Of a DNA stretch of 64,000 bases, positions 37,001-46,088 are shown piece after piece. The stretch's first letter is position 1; each line of letters starts with the position of its first letter. The position numbers were made by a program, and so were the translations under genes. Source of the stretch: Alcanivorax sp. Lineage in GTDB: Bacteria > Pseudomonadota > Gammaproteobacteria > Pseudomonadales > Alcanivoracaceae. The notes under the pieces were generated by a model. The model did not search any database. It was given only the letters and a program-made list of their open reading frames with translations, and was not told the origin of the DNA. Where the stretch lies: contig JAKUPL010000020.1 in NCBI GenBank assembly GCA_022449455.1, positions 1 to 64,000 of the forward strand. Reading direction: 5' to 3'.

Positions 37001-38254
37001 GTGTCACCGTCCGCCCGCGACATTCTGGTGTTGGGCGCCGGCATGGTCGGCGTGTGCGTGGCCTGGCATCTGCGCCGGCGCGGTCACCGGGTCACGCTGG
37101 TGGACCGGGGCGCGCCGGGCCGCGAGACTTCCTTCGGCAACGCCGGCATCATTCAGCGCGAAGCGGTGCGGCCCTACCGGTTTCCCCGCGACCTGCCCAC
37201 CCTGCTGCGGGTGCTGCCCAACCGGGAGATCGACATCCGCTACCGCCCCACCGGCATGGCCGGCGCCATGGGCCCGCTGCTCCATTATTGGCGCCATTCC
37301 GCGCCCCAGAACTACGCGCGCATCGTGCCGGCCTACGCGGCGCTGATCACCCGCGCCCTGGACACCCATGACGAGATGATCCGCGCCGCCGCGGCCGAGT
37401 CGCTGATTCGCCAGGACGGCTATCTCAAGGTGTTCCGCACCGCCCGTGCCCTGGACGCGGAATGCCATCAGGCGGAACAGAACGCCGCCGGCTACGGCGT
37501 CACCTACCGGGTGCTGGACCACGCCGCCCTGGCACGCCTGGAGCCCCACCTGAGCGAGGGCCGGCTGGCCGGGGCGGTGCACTGGACCCAGCCCTGGACC
37601 GTCACCGACCCGGGTGCGCTGGTGGCCGCCTACGCCGACCATTTCCAGCAACTGGGCGGCCACCTGGTGCGCGGTACCCTGGAGACCCTGACGCGCACCG
37701 GGCACGGCTGGCGGGCGATGGTCGACGGCGAGGCGCTGGACGCCGAACAGGTGGTGCTGGCGCTCGGCCCCTGGTCCGCGCCCTGGCTGGCCCGCCAGGG
37801 GCCACGGGTGCCGCTGTTCGTGAAGCGCGGCTATCACATGCACTACGACGCCCGCGACGACGCTCGCCTGAACCATTGGTTGATGGACGCGGAAACCGGC
37901 TACTTGCTGGCGCCCATGCGCGCCGGCATCCGCCTGACCACCGGCGCGGAACTGGCCCGCCAGAATGACGCGCCCCATCCCCAACAGCTGGACGCCGCCG
38001 AAGCCGCCGCCCGCCGCCTGTTTCCCCTGGGTGAGCGGCTGGACCCGCACCCCTGGCTGGGCGCCCGCCCCTGCACCCCGGACATGAAACCGGTGATCGG
38101 CCCGGCCCCCGGCCTGCCCGGTCTCTGGCTGGCCTTCGGCCACGGCCATCAGGGCTTCACCCTGGGGCCGGTGACCGGCAAATTGATCGGCCAGATGATG
38201 GACGGCGAGAACACCGACGTGGACATGATGCCCTATCGGGCGGACCGGTTCTGA
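37001..38254 (+). CDS. FAD-dependent D-amino acid dehydrogenase-like oxidoreductase
   Basis: 417 residues. Dinucleotide-binding VLGAGMVGVCVAWHLRRRGH opens the protein, followed by DRGAPGRETSFGNAGI, VVLALGPWSAPWLARQG and the C-terminal GLWLAFGHGHQGFTLGPVTGKL of the DAO/DadA family. It should deaminate D-amino acids or related amines, passing electrons to the respiratory chain. The GTG at 37001, with AGGAG ten bases upstream, is a better start than TTG at 36983. Confidence 0.85.
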   Translation: MSPSARDILVLGAGMVGVCVAWHLRRRGHRVTLVDRGAPGRETSFGNAGIIQREAVRPYRFPRDLPTLLRVLPNREIDIRYRPTGMAGAMGPLLHYWRHSAPQNYARIVPAYAALITRALDTHDEMIRAAAAESLIRQDGYLKVFRTARALDAECHQAEQNAAGYGVTYRVLDHAALARLEPHLSEGRLAGAVHWTQPWTVTDPGALVAAYADHFQQLGGHLVRGTLETLTRTGHGWRAMVDGEALDAEQVVLALGPWSAPWLARQGPRVPLFVKRGYHMHYDARDDARLNHWLMDAETGYLLAPMRAGIRLTTGAELARQNDAPHPQQLDAAEAAARRLFPLGERLDPHPWLGARPCTPDMKPVIGPAPGLPGLWLAFGHGHQGFTLGPVTGKLIGQMMDGENTDVDMMPYRADRF

Positions 38255-38255
38255 C

Positions 38256-38951
38256 TCAGGCGCGCCGCGAACACCAGGCGTGAATCAGGCCGGCCTGAAA
38301 GAACGGCACCGGTAACTCGAAGCCGCCGGCGGCGATGATCGAGGCGATCCGGGACGGCGGCAGCACACCCACATCGTGGGCATAGGCGTGTCGCATGCGC
38401 TCGATCATTTCCGGCGACACCGCCGCCGTCGACATCATGGTCATCCAGGCCCGCAGCAGCACCTCGTACTCCGGCGACGCCACGTCCGAGGCCAGATCGG
38501 AACTGGCCAACGGCGCACCCGGCTTCAACCGCCGGGCGATCTCGGCGAAGAAGCGAACACGTTCCGCTTCATCCACCAGGAACTGGGAGACCAGAAAACA
38601 GGTGGCGGCATCATGCCGCTGGTCGGCGGCCAGCGACTCCAGATAGCCTTCGTGGAAGGTGCACCGGTCCGCGAAGCCGTCCCGCTCCGCCTTGCGCCGA
38701 CACTCTTCAAGCATGGCTCCGGAAGGCTCCACCGCCACGAAACGCCAACCGGGATGACGGCCCGCGAGATACGCGATCTCCGCCCCCGTGCCCGCACCGA
38801 CGCACAGAATTCGCGCGTCGTCAGGCAAATCCGCGAACAGGGAATCCAGCAAAAAATGCAGGCACTCGCGGATCAGCGCGGTTCTCGCCCACTGGGCGTC
38901 GTAACCTTCGGCCTGTTGATCGAACAAGGCTTTGATCTGGTCTTGATCCAT
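38256..38951 (-). CDS. Class I SAM-dependent methyltransferase
   Basis: 231 residues. Motif I is ILCVGAGTGAEIAYLA, motif II/acidic VAVEPSGAML, and post-I CTFHEGYLESL. It has GYDAQWARTALIRE at the start, a common feature of small-molecule methyltransferases. Its stop lies one base from the stop of the convergent oxidoreductase gene. Substrate unknown. Confidence 0.85.
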   Translation of the reverse strand: MDQDQIKALFDQQAEGYDAQWARTALIRECLHFLLDSLFADLPDDARILCVGAGTGAEIAYLAGRHPGWRFVAVEPSGAMLEECRRKAERDGFADRCTFHEGYLESLAADQRHDAATCFLVSQFLVDEAERVRFFAEIARRLKPGAPLASSDLASDVASPEYEVLLRAWMTMMSTAAVSPEMIERMRHAYAHDVGVLPPSRIASIIAAGGFELPVPFFQAGLIHAWCSRRA

Positions 38952-39044
38952 TGTCACTTCCGCAACAAAACATCGAAATCGCAGGGCGGCCGGGCCCGGG
39001 CCGGCTCGGCATCCGCCCGGCAATTGGGGCGCATTGCTTCGGCG

Positions 39045-39437
39045 TTAGCGTACCCGATGGATACCGCACAGCTTGTTGCCGTCCGGGTCCAGCACGTAGC
39101 TCAGATGCATGGCGCCCATGGCGTTCTCGCGCAGCCCCGGCGGATCTTCCACGGACCGGCCGCCGTGGGCCACCGCCACATCGTGAAACTCCTTCACCTG
39201 CTCCGGCGATTCGCATTTGAAACCGATGGTGCCGCCATTGGCGCCGCAGGCCGGTTCGTTGTTGATCGGCTGAGTGATGGCGAGGGTGTTGCCGTTGTGC
39301 CGGTAGAACAGGCGCATATGACCGGTGGGTGACTCGTTGCGCACCGGCTCGCCGGCGCCCAGCATGCCCAGCACGGCGGTGTAGAAGCGCTCGGAACGAT
39401 CAATGTCGCTGGAACCGATCATGATGTGGTTGAACAT
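39045..39437 (-). CDS. VOC/glyoxalase-family protein
   Basis: 130 residues of a single-domain VOC fold: HIMIGSSDIDRSERFYTAVLG at the N-terminus, FKCESPEQVKEFHDVAVAHGG in the middle and the metal-site-like SYVLDPDGNKLCGIH at the end. Probable lyase, dioxygenase or resistance function, not distinguishable. AAAGGAG precedes ATG 39437. Confidence 0.87.
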   Translation of the reverse strand: MFNHIMIGSSDIDRSERFYTAVLGMLGAGEPVRNESPTGHMRLFYRHNGNTLAITQPINNEPACGANGGTIGFKCESPEQVKEFHDVAVAHGGRSVEDPPGLRENAMGAMHLSYVLDPDGNKLCGIHRVR

Positions 39438-39507
39438 TGTGCTCTCCTTTGTTGTTGGCAAACTGCCAGCTTTTTTCGTTTGGCCAGAGACTATATCGGA
39501 ACTCCGA

Positions 39508-40047
39508 TCAGTCCGCTTGCCACCGCAGTGAGGCGGTGGCGGAGGCCACCAGCACCACCGGGAACAGCGGCTCTCCGGTGGGTAAGGTGACCCGGGCTTC
39601 GCGGTCGTCGACACGGATGTAAACCGCGCCCTCGTCGTCCCGGACCAGCTGAACCTGCACGGCCCGCGAACCCGGTTCGCCGGTGATCAGCGTCACCTGC
39701 TTCTGAATGTTGCCCGCCTCGATCACCTGATAACCGCCACTCAGAGTCTGCGAGTCACGATCCAGTGCCGCCACGAAGGCTTTCACCTGCCGCTGCTTGT
39801 CGATGGAGGTAAAGCCGGCGGTCACCCACGGCGACCAGTCGGTGCCCGTTTTCAGCTCGTCGAGGGTCACCGCCAGGGTCAGACGGGATTGCCCGGCCTC
39901 GCCAAGAAACGGCACCACGAACTCGCCCTCCGGCGCCACCACCACCTCGGGCGCGACCGAGGACGCCAAGGGTAAATAGTCCACGTCATATCGCTGCTCG
40001 CAACCGACCAGTGCGAGTATCAGCAGGCCCCACGCCAGCTTCTTCAT
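39508..40047 (-). CDS. Hypothetical lipoprotein
   Basis: 179 residues. Signal sequence MKKLAWGLLILALVGC ends in a lipobox Cys (residue 16). The mature part is beta-rich with no recognised domain. GGGAGGGGAAGG precedes the ATG at 40047; the in-frame extension to 40071 would disrupt the signal. Function unknown. Confidence 0.7.
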   Translation of the reverse strand: MKKLAWGLLILALVGCEQRYDVDYLPLASSVAPEVVVAPEGEFVVPFLGEAGQSRLTLAVTLDELKTGTDWSPWVTAGFTSIDKQRQVKAFVAALDRDSQTLSGGYQVIEAGNIQKQVTLITGEPGSRAVQVQLVRDDEGAVYIRVDDREARVTLPTGEPLFPVVLVASATASLRWQAD

Positions 40048-40270
40048 CCTTCCCCTCCCAAAGACGTTCAACCCGGGGTGTCTTCACCACGGCCAGTGTG
40101 ATTTTACATCATGGCACCCGACCTCGGGCCTGCCCTCCCGGCCCGGCCAGGCACACGTTCGACCTTAGTCTTAACCGGCCTTCCTGGCGTAGTATCGGGA
40201 AGACACCGCTCGTAAGCTGTGGGCAGTCTCGATAACAGGAATAAACCACCGCGAACATCAGGAGAGACCC

Positions 40271-41338
40271 ATGCTATCTCGCACTCTGATACTGGCCGCC
40301 GCCCTCGGGCTGTCCGGCGCCCTGCTGGCCGGCTGCAGCGACAACGGTAACGACGCCGCCAAGAAAGACACCGACACCGGCAATATGGCCGGCAACGCCA
40401 CCGACGAATCCGCCCAGGGCGACGCCGGCGCGCAGGAAGTGGATCTGATCTTCGGCACCGGCGGCACCTCCGGTTCCTACTACCCGATTGGCGGCGCGCT
40501 GAAGCCGATCTTTGAAGCCAGCGACCAGGTGGGCCGAGTGCAGGTGGTCTCCACCGGCGCTTCGGTGCAGAACATCCAGAACATCCAGGACGGCCTGAAC
40601 CAGATCGCCATCGTCATGAGCGACGTGGCCTATGACGCCATCAACGGCGAGAACCAGTTCGCGGGCGCCAAGGCGGACATCGCCACCCTGGCCGGCCTGT
40701 ACCCGAACGTGGTGCAGATCGTGGCCACCGCGGACAGCGGCATCCAGGGCGTGGCGGACCTGAAAGGCAAGCGCGTCGGCGTGGGCAAGGTCGGCTCGGG
40801 CGTGGAACAGAGCGCCCAGAAGGTGCTGGAATCCGCCGGGCTCACCTACGATGACCTGGCGCGGGTCAGCCACACCGGCTACGCCGACAGCGTCACCGAG
40901 ATGAGCAACGGCAACCTGGACGCGGCCTTCTTTACCTCCGGCGTGCCCAACTCCAGCATCACCGGCCTGATGCAGACCAGCGACGTAACCTTCGTGCCGG
41001 TGGAAGGCGAGGTGGCGGATAAGTTGCTTGAGGCCTACCCCTACTACGAGACCTACACCATCCCCGCCGGCAAGCCCGAGCGCTACGGGCTGGATAACGC
41101 GGTCACCACCGTGGCGATCCGCAATATTCTGATCGTGCCGGCGTCCATGGACGAAGCGGTGGCCCAGGAACTGACCAAGCGCTTCGACGACTATCTGGGC
41201 TCCGACAAGGTGTCCGTGGGGGCACTCAAGGACATCGACCCGGCCAGCATGGACCAGAACCTGGTGGTGCCGCTGCACCCGGGCGCCAAGGCCTACTACG
41301 ACGACCGGGAAGACGCCGGCGACAGCAACGACGACTGA
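40271..41338 (+). CDS. TAXI-family TRAP transporter substrate-binding lipoprotein
   Basis: 355 residues. Lipobox LLAGC near residue 18, then an acidic linker (~40 residues), then the TAXI domain: FGTGGTSGSYYPIGGALKPIFE, LNQIAIVMSDVAYDAI, LKGKRVGVGKVGSGVE. The first gene of a three-gene TRAP operon with DUF1850 and fused permease. These import organic acids, glutamate-like or other solutes with a sodium gradient. The ligand is not predictable. Confidence 0.9.
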   Translation: MLSRTLILAAALGLSGALLAGCSDNGNDAAKKDTDTGNMAGNATDESAQGDAGAQEVDLIFGTGGTSGSYYPIGGALKPIFEASDQVGRVQVVSTGASVQNIQNIQDGLNQIAIVMSDVAYDAINGENQFAGAKADIATLAGLYPNVVQIVATADSGIQGVADLKGKRVGVGKVGSGVEQSAQKVLESAGLTYDDLARVSHTGYADSVTEMSNGNLDAAFFTSGVPNSSITGLMQTSDVTFVPVEGEVADKLLEAYPYYETYTIPAGKPERYGLDNAVTTVAIRNILIVPASMDEAVAQELTKRFDDYLGSDKVSVGALKDIDPASMDQNLVVPLHPGAKAYYDDREDAGDSNDD

Positions 41339-41360
41339 CCACTGAGGTTGTCGCCCGGCC

Positions 41361-41906
41361 ATGGCAAGAGTCCGCCGCCGACAGTGGCAGGGATGGCGGC
41401 AGGGACGGTGGCTGGCGCTGGTCGTGGCGCTGTCAGTGGCGGGCGCCACCGCGGCGCTGCTGCCCCTGCCCTGGCTGGTGGTGCTGGACGGCGACCGGGC
41501 ACGGTTTGCCCTGCCCGGCCCCGCCGGCACCCGCTTCGTGCTGCGCTGGACTCACTCCGTGGAAAGAGAAGATTGGGAGGAGCGCTTCCGGATCGAGCCG
41601 GACGGCGGCGTGACGCTGGTGGCCACCCGCTTCAAAACCTTCGGCGCCGGCGTGCCGGATCAGGTGGGCACCGACACCCGCCTGGAAAACGGCTGGGTGG
41701 TGATGCGCGGCATCCACCGCCCGGTGGATCCGCTCAATATCCAGGCCGCCGCCGCGGAGCATTATCGATTGCGTTACCGGGGCGTCACGCTGGCGCTTGC
41801 CGACCCCGGCCCGCCGAGGGTACTGACCTTCACCACCCGTGACGCCCCGTTGTTCACCATGCTGCCCGCCCTGCTGCGGGCGGTCGCCAGTTGGAGAGGC
41901 CCATGA
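41361..41906 (+). CDS. DUF1850 protein of TAXI-TRAP operon
   Basis: 181 residues. One N-terminal transmembrane segment (LALVVALSVAGATAALLPLPWLVVL) is followed by a soluble domain with LRWTHSVEREDWEERFRI, the DUF1850 hallmark. The family is almost always encoded between a TAXI binding protein and a fused TRAP permease, as here. It ends with a 4-bp overlap into the permease gene. Role in the transporter is unknown. Confidence 0.85.
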   Translation: MARVRRRQWQGWRQGRWLALVVALSVAGATAALLPLPWLVVLDGDRARFALPGPAGTRFVLRWTHSVEREDWEERFRIEPDGGVTLVATRFKTFGAGVPDQVGTDTRLENGWVVMRGIHRPVDPLNIQAAAAEHYRLRYRGVTLALADPGPPRVLTFTTRDAPLFTMLPALLRAVASWRGP

Positions 41907-44083
41907 GCCAGTTATCCCCGCCGCCAGCCCCGGACGATACCGATCCGGCGGTCAAGGAAGCCCTGGAAAAATACGACCGTGAGAGCGTGGTGCGCGATGC
42001 CCTGCCGCGCTGGGCGGTGGTGTTCGTCACCACCGTGTGCGTATTGCTGGCCGCCTTCCACCTGTACACCTCCTTCTCCGGGCCGCTGGTGGACGTGGCC
42101 CAGCGCAGCATCCACCTTTATACACTGCTGGCGCTGACCTTTATTCTTTATCCGATCACCAAAAAAGGCGTGCGCGACCGGGTGCCCTGGCTCGACCTGC
42201 TGCTGGCCGCCATGGCCTTCGGCATCGGCATTTACATGCTGGTGGTGGCGGACCGGGTGATCGCCTCCGGCGGGCGCATCAATACCACCGACATGATCGT
42301 TGGGGCGGTGGCGATTCTGATGGTGCTGGACGCCACCCGCCGGGTCACCGGCTGGGGCCTGACCCTGCTGGGCGTGCTGTTCCTGCTCTACGGCTTCTAC
42401 GCCAAGCTGTCGTTCTATCCGCAGCTCAACGAGAACATTCTGTTGGCCACCGGCCGACAGATCATGTCGCACCTGGTGTTCATCACCGAAGGCTTGCTGG
42501 GCACCGCCATCGCCGTGTCCGCCAGCTACATCATCCTGTTTATTCTGTTCGGCGCCTTTCTGGTGAAATCCGGTCTCGGCCAGTTGTTCAATGATCTGGC
42601 CCTGGCGGTGGCCGGCCACACCCGGGGCGGGCCCGCCAAGGTGGCGGTACTGGCCAGCGGCCTGCTCGGCTCCATCAATGGCTCGGCGATCGCCAATGTG
42701 GTCACCACCGGCGCCTTCACCATTCCCTTGATGAAGCGCACCGGCTACAAGCCCAACTTCGCCGGCGCCGTGGAAGCCTCCGCCAGCGTCGGCGGTCAGA
42801 TCCTGCCGCCGATCATGGGCGCCGCCGCCTTTATCATGGCGGAGGTATTGTCGGTGCCGTACACCCAGGTGATTCTGGCCGGCATTATTCCGGCGCTGCT
42901 GTTCTACCTGGGCGTGCTGTTCCAGGTGCACCTGCGCGCCATGCGCAACGGCCTGGAGGGCATCCCCCGCTCGCAACTCACGCCGATCCGCGAAGTGCTG
43001 CTCAAACGCGGCCATCTGCTGGTGCCCATGGCGGTGCTGCTGTGGCTGCTGTTCGAAGGCCGCGCGCCCTTCTTCGCCGCCTTCTGGTCGATCGCCGCCA
43101 CCGTGCTGATCTGCGGCACCCGCCGGGTCACCATCGGCCTGAGCGTGCTGCTGGCGCTGCTGATCTTCGAGCCACAACTGCGCGCCCTGGTCCTGGGCCA
43201 CACCGTGCCCAATATGCCCCTGAGTCGCTGGAGCCTGTTCGCGGTGATCGCGCTGCCGGTGGTGATCAACGCCCTGCGCGCCCGGCTCGGCCTGGAAGCG
43301 GAAAAGATCGACCTGATCGACTGCCGCGACGCCATGACCAACGGCGTGCGCAACTCCATCCCGGTGGCCCTGGCCTGCGGCGCGGTAGGCATCGTGGTGG
43401 GCGTCGCCACCCTCACCGGCATCGCCCTGGACGCCGCCGACGCCGTGGTGCAGCTGGGCCGCTCGATCCCGTTCCCCACCCTGCAACTGCTGGTCACCCT
43501 GCTGCTCACCATGGTCGCCTCCATCGTGCTCGGCATGGGGCTGCCCAGCATCCCCACCTACATCATCACCAGCACCATGGCCGCACCGATCCTGCTCAAT
43601 CTTCCGTTGTTCCGCGAGCTGGCCGGCAGCAACGACACGGCGATCTTCGTCGCCCACATGTTCGTGTTCTACTTCGGCATCTTCGCCAACCTGACGCCCC
43701 CGGTGGCCCTGGCCGCCTACGCCGCCGCCGGCATCAGCGGCGGCTCGCCCAACGCCACCGGCTTCCAGGCCATGAAACTGGCCATCGCCGGCTTCCTGGT
43801 GCCCTACATGTTCGTGTTCGCCCACAGCATGCTGATGATCGACGCCACCCTGGCCAACACCCTCCTCGTCATCGTCACGAGCGTGATCGGCGTGCTGCTC
43901 CTGGCGGTGGCCGTGGAAGGCTACCTGCGAAGACCCCTCAGCCCACCCTGGCGCCTGCTCGCCCTGGCCGGCGCCCTGGCACTGATTTATCCGGGCCTGT
44001 GGAGCGACGCCGTCGGCGCCGTGGCGGCGGTGGTGCTGTTTATGCTGGCGAAGCAAAAGGAGGAGATCACCGATCCGGTTTGA
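41903..44083 (+). CDS. Fused TRAP transporter permease (DctQM type)
   Basis: 726 residues with many hydrophobic helices. A short N-terminal small-permease-like part precedes the large permease signature ASGLLGSINGSAIANVVTTGAFTIPLMKR and, in the second half, GMGLPSIPTYIITSTMAAPILL and ANLTPPVALAAYAAAGISGG. ATG 41903 with GGAGAGG upstream overlaps the DUF1850 stop (ATGA). Forms the membrane channel of the TAXI-TRAP importer. Confidence 0.92.
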   Translation: MSQLSPPPAPDDTDPAVKEALEKYDRESVVRDALPRWAVVFVTTVCVLLAAFHLYTSFSGPLVDVAQRSIHLYTLLALTFILYPITKKGVRDRVPWLDLLLAAMAFGIGIYMLVVADRVIASGGRINTTDMIVGAVAILMVLDATRRVTGWGLTLLGVLFLLYGFYAKLSFYPQLNENILLATGRQIMSHLVFITEGLLGTAIAVSASYIILFILFGAFLVKSGLGQLFNDLALAVAGHTRGGPAKVAVLASGLLGSINGSAIANVVTTGAFTIPLMKRTGYKPNFAGAVEASASVGGQILPPIMGAAAFIMAEVLSVPYTQVILAGIIPALLFYLGVLFQVHLRAMRNGLEGIPRSQLTPIREVLLKRGHLLVPMAVLLWLLFEGRAPFFAAFWSIAATVLICGTRRVTIGLSVLLALLIFEPQLRALVLGHTVPNMPLSRWSLFAVIALPVVINALRARLGLEAEKIDLIDCRDAMTNGVRNSIPVALACGAVGIVVGVATLTGIALDAADAVVQLGRSIPFPTLQLLVTLLLTMVASIVLGMGLPSIPTYIITSTMAAPILLNLPLFRELAGSNDTAIFVAHMFVFYFGIFANLTPPVALAAYAAAGISGGSPNATGFQAMKLAIAGFLVPYMFVFAHSMLMIDATLANTLLVIVTSVIGVLLLAVAVEGYLRRPLSPPWRLLALAGALALIYPGLWSDAVGAVAAVVLFMLAKQKEEITDPV

Positions 44084-44133
44084 GGGGCCCGCCCAGGGAT
44101 GCCGGGGCCCGGCGAATAGCGTATAAGGGCGGC

Positions 44134-45000
44134 ATGAAAACCCCGAAACGCCTACAACCCCTGGTCGACGACGGCCTGGTGGACGAAGTGATCAGCCGCC
44201 TGATGAGCGGCAAGGAAGCCGACATCTACGTGGTGCGCTGCGGCGACAAGGTGCAATGCGCCAAGGTCTACAAAGAAGCCGCCAAGCGCGGCTTCAAACA
44301 GGCGGTGCACTACCAGGAAGGCCGCAAGGTGCGCAGCACCCGCCGCGCCCGCGCCATGGAGAAGGGCTCCCGCTTCGGCCGCGACCAGCAGGAGAAAATC
44401 TGGCAGACCGCCGAGGTGGACGCCCTGCGCCGCCTGGCCGCCGCCAATGTGCGCGTACCGCGCCCCTACGACATGCTGGAGGGCGTGCTGCTGATGGAGC
44501 TGATCACCGACGACCAGGGCGACGTGGCGCCCCGGCTCTGCGATGTGGCGCCCTCCGAGGAGCAGGCCCTGGAAGACCACGCCCAGATGATGCGCTACGT
44601 GGTGCGCATGCTGTGCGCCGGCCTGGTCCACGGCGACCTGTCCGAATTCAACGTGCTACTGGACGCCTACGGGCCGGTGATCATCGACCTGCCCCAGGCG
44701 GTCAACGCCGCCGCCAACAACCACGCCAAGGCCTTCCTGCTGCGTGACGTCCACAACATGACGCGCTACTACGGCCAATTCGCCCCGGCCCTGCTCGACA
44801 GCCGCTACGGCGAGGAAATCTGGGCGCTCTACGAAGCCGGCGAGCTGCACCCGGACACGCCCCTCACCGGCGAATTCCAGGATTCCGGCCAGGCCGCCAA
44901 CGTGGACGACGTGCTCGCCGAAATCAAAGCCGCCTTCGAGGAAGAGCAGGAACGCCTCCGCCGGGCCCGGCCGGAGCAGGACGACGGTGCCGCCCACTGA
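44134..45000 (+). CDS. RIO-family atypical protein kinase (PA4780-like)
   Basis: 288 residues. SGKEADIYVVRCGDKVQCAKVYKEA contains the nucleotide loop and lysine, GLVHGDLSEFNVLL the catalytic Asp and Asn, and GPVIIDLPQAVNA the metal-binding Asp. This is the bacterial RIO1-like serine kinase group found in gammaproteobacteria. An acidic charged tail ends the protein. Its substrates are unknown. Confidence 0.9.
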   Translation: MKTPKRLQPLVDDGLVDEVISRLMSGKEADIYVVRCGDKVQCAKVYKEAAKRGFKQAVHYQEGRKVRSTRRARAMEKGSRFGRDQQEKIWQTAEVDALRRLAAANVRVPRPYDMLEGVLLMELITDDQGDVAPRLCDVAPSEEQALEDHAQMMRYVVRMLCAGLVHGDLSEFNVLLDAYGPVIIDLPQAVNAAANNHAKAFLLRDVHNMTRYYGQFAPALLDSRYGEEIWALYEAGELHPDTPLTGEFQDSGQAANVDDVLAEIKAAFEEEQERLRRARPEQDDGAAH

Positions 45001-45038
45001 CCTGTGGCCCATGAGGGCGCGGAGTTTGTGTCTTCGCA

Positions 45039-45701
45039 TTAGGGGGTAGCGGGCGGGTCGGTTGCGTCATCAAGGGTATTTGCTTCGCTGGCCTGGCGCT
45101 TTATTTCCCGGCGAACTAGATTCGCGGAATAGGCTGAGCGGGACGAGAACACCGACGCCCAACCGCCCAAGTTCAAGAACACCCAGACTTTCCAAGAACC
45201 GAACGGCTCGCTGTCCCACGCCAGCAGTGCATAGAACGTCCAAACCAACACCGCCATGGATACCGGAACAAGAACGAACCCGGCGCCAATGCCGACCCAC
45301 ATCATCCACCGATCAAATCGTCCCAGCCGTATCTCGAACTCGCCCTTTTCATAGCGAACAAAAGGCATCGCTCGCTTCAAATGCACGAAAGACAGACGCC
45401 CGCCACTTCGCTCGTAGGTCCGCAGCAATGCTTCACGCGGTGCCTTCTCCAACATGATCCCGGTGGCGGCATGGAAATGTTCCGTCTCCGCCTGTTTCTT
45501 CAGGCACTCTCTTTCCGCGCCCTGCACCCACTCCGACTGCAAGGCCGCTTCCAGACTCTTCAAACGGCTCTTTTTCCTCTCCACGAAGAGGGGGTACAAC
45601 TTGTGCGCATTCAGAACGAAAAGCACCACAAGCACAATGATGACGAGCAGCACATTCCCCTTTTGCAGGCCTGCCGCCAGAAGTCCGATGAATTCATCCA
45701 T
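45039..45701 (-). CDS. Hypothetical membrane protein
   Basis: 220 residues. One N-terminal helix (VLLVIIVLVVLFVLNAHKLYPLF), a charged cytoplasmic stretch of ~90 residues, then two helices (WVGIGAGFVLVPVSMAVLVWTFYALL; VWVFLNLGGWASVF). No family recognised. GC drops slightly here relative to the preceding genes, marking the start of the accessory zone. Confidence 0.65.
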   Translation of the reverse strand: MDEFIGLLAAGLQKGNVLLVIIVLVVLFVLNAHKLYPLFVERKKSRLKSLEAALQSEWVQGAERECLKKQAETEHFHAATGIMLEKAPREALLRTYERSGGRLSFVHLKRAMPFVRYEKGEFEIRLGRFDRWMMWVGIGAGFVLVPVSMAVLVWTFYALLAWDSEPFGSWKVWVFLNLGGWASVFSSRSAYSANLVRREIKRQASEANTLDDATDPPATP

Positions 45702-45761
45702 GGTTTTCCCCCTCCCTATCCCAACGGAATATTTAGCTTTTTCCTACTTATCGTAGCCACA

Positions 45762-46088
45762 CTACGGTATCGAAAAATCGGCCGCTATTCGCCAACCTGC
45801 CCGTCTGCCCAGCAATTGATCCGCGCTGACGGGCTCGGCGGTCATACCCTGAAATTGGGCGTCGAATAGGGTGTGGAAATCCCTGGGTTCACTGGGCTGC
45901 AATATCTCTCAGGCCGGCTTGGGGCTGCAGGTCAGGTCAATGTCCACGGACAACCGGGGCAAATCCTGCTCGAACAGGTTGATCGCCGTGCCGCCCTTCA
46001 AGGCGAAATGCGGCTCCCTGGCCAGCACAGGCAAGATGTCCACCAACAGCTGCACACGATCCCTGTAGCGGCTATCCCAGGTGCTCAT
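45762..46088 (-). pseudogene. abiEii toxin remnant with internal deletion
   Basis: From ATG 46088 the frame gives 59 residues including the AbiEii nucleotidyltransferase core FALKGGTAINLF and SVDIDLTCSP, then a TGA at 45911. The same frame continues past the stop with FDAQFQGMTAEPVSADQLL, a segment normally found ~100 residues or more further along in AbiEii-family toxins. So the middle is deleted and the 3' end is lost. The ATG overlaps the antitoxin stop by 17 bases, as in intact abiE operons. Confidence 0.75.

Noticed and set aside
41912-44056. Minus-strand frame of 714 codons
   Set aside because: Antisense to the TRAP permease with Gln/His/Gly-rich nonsense sequence.
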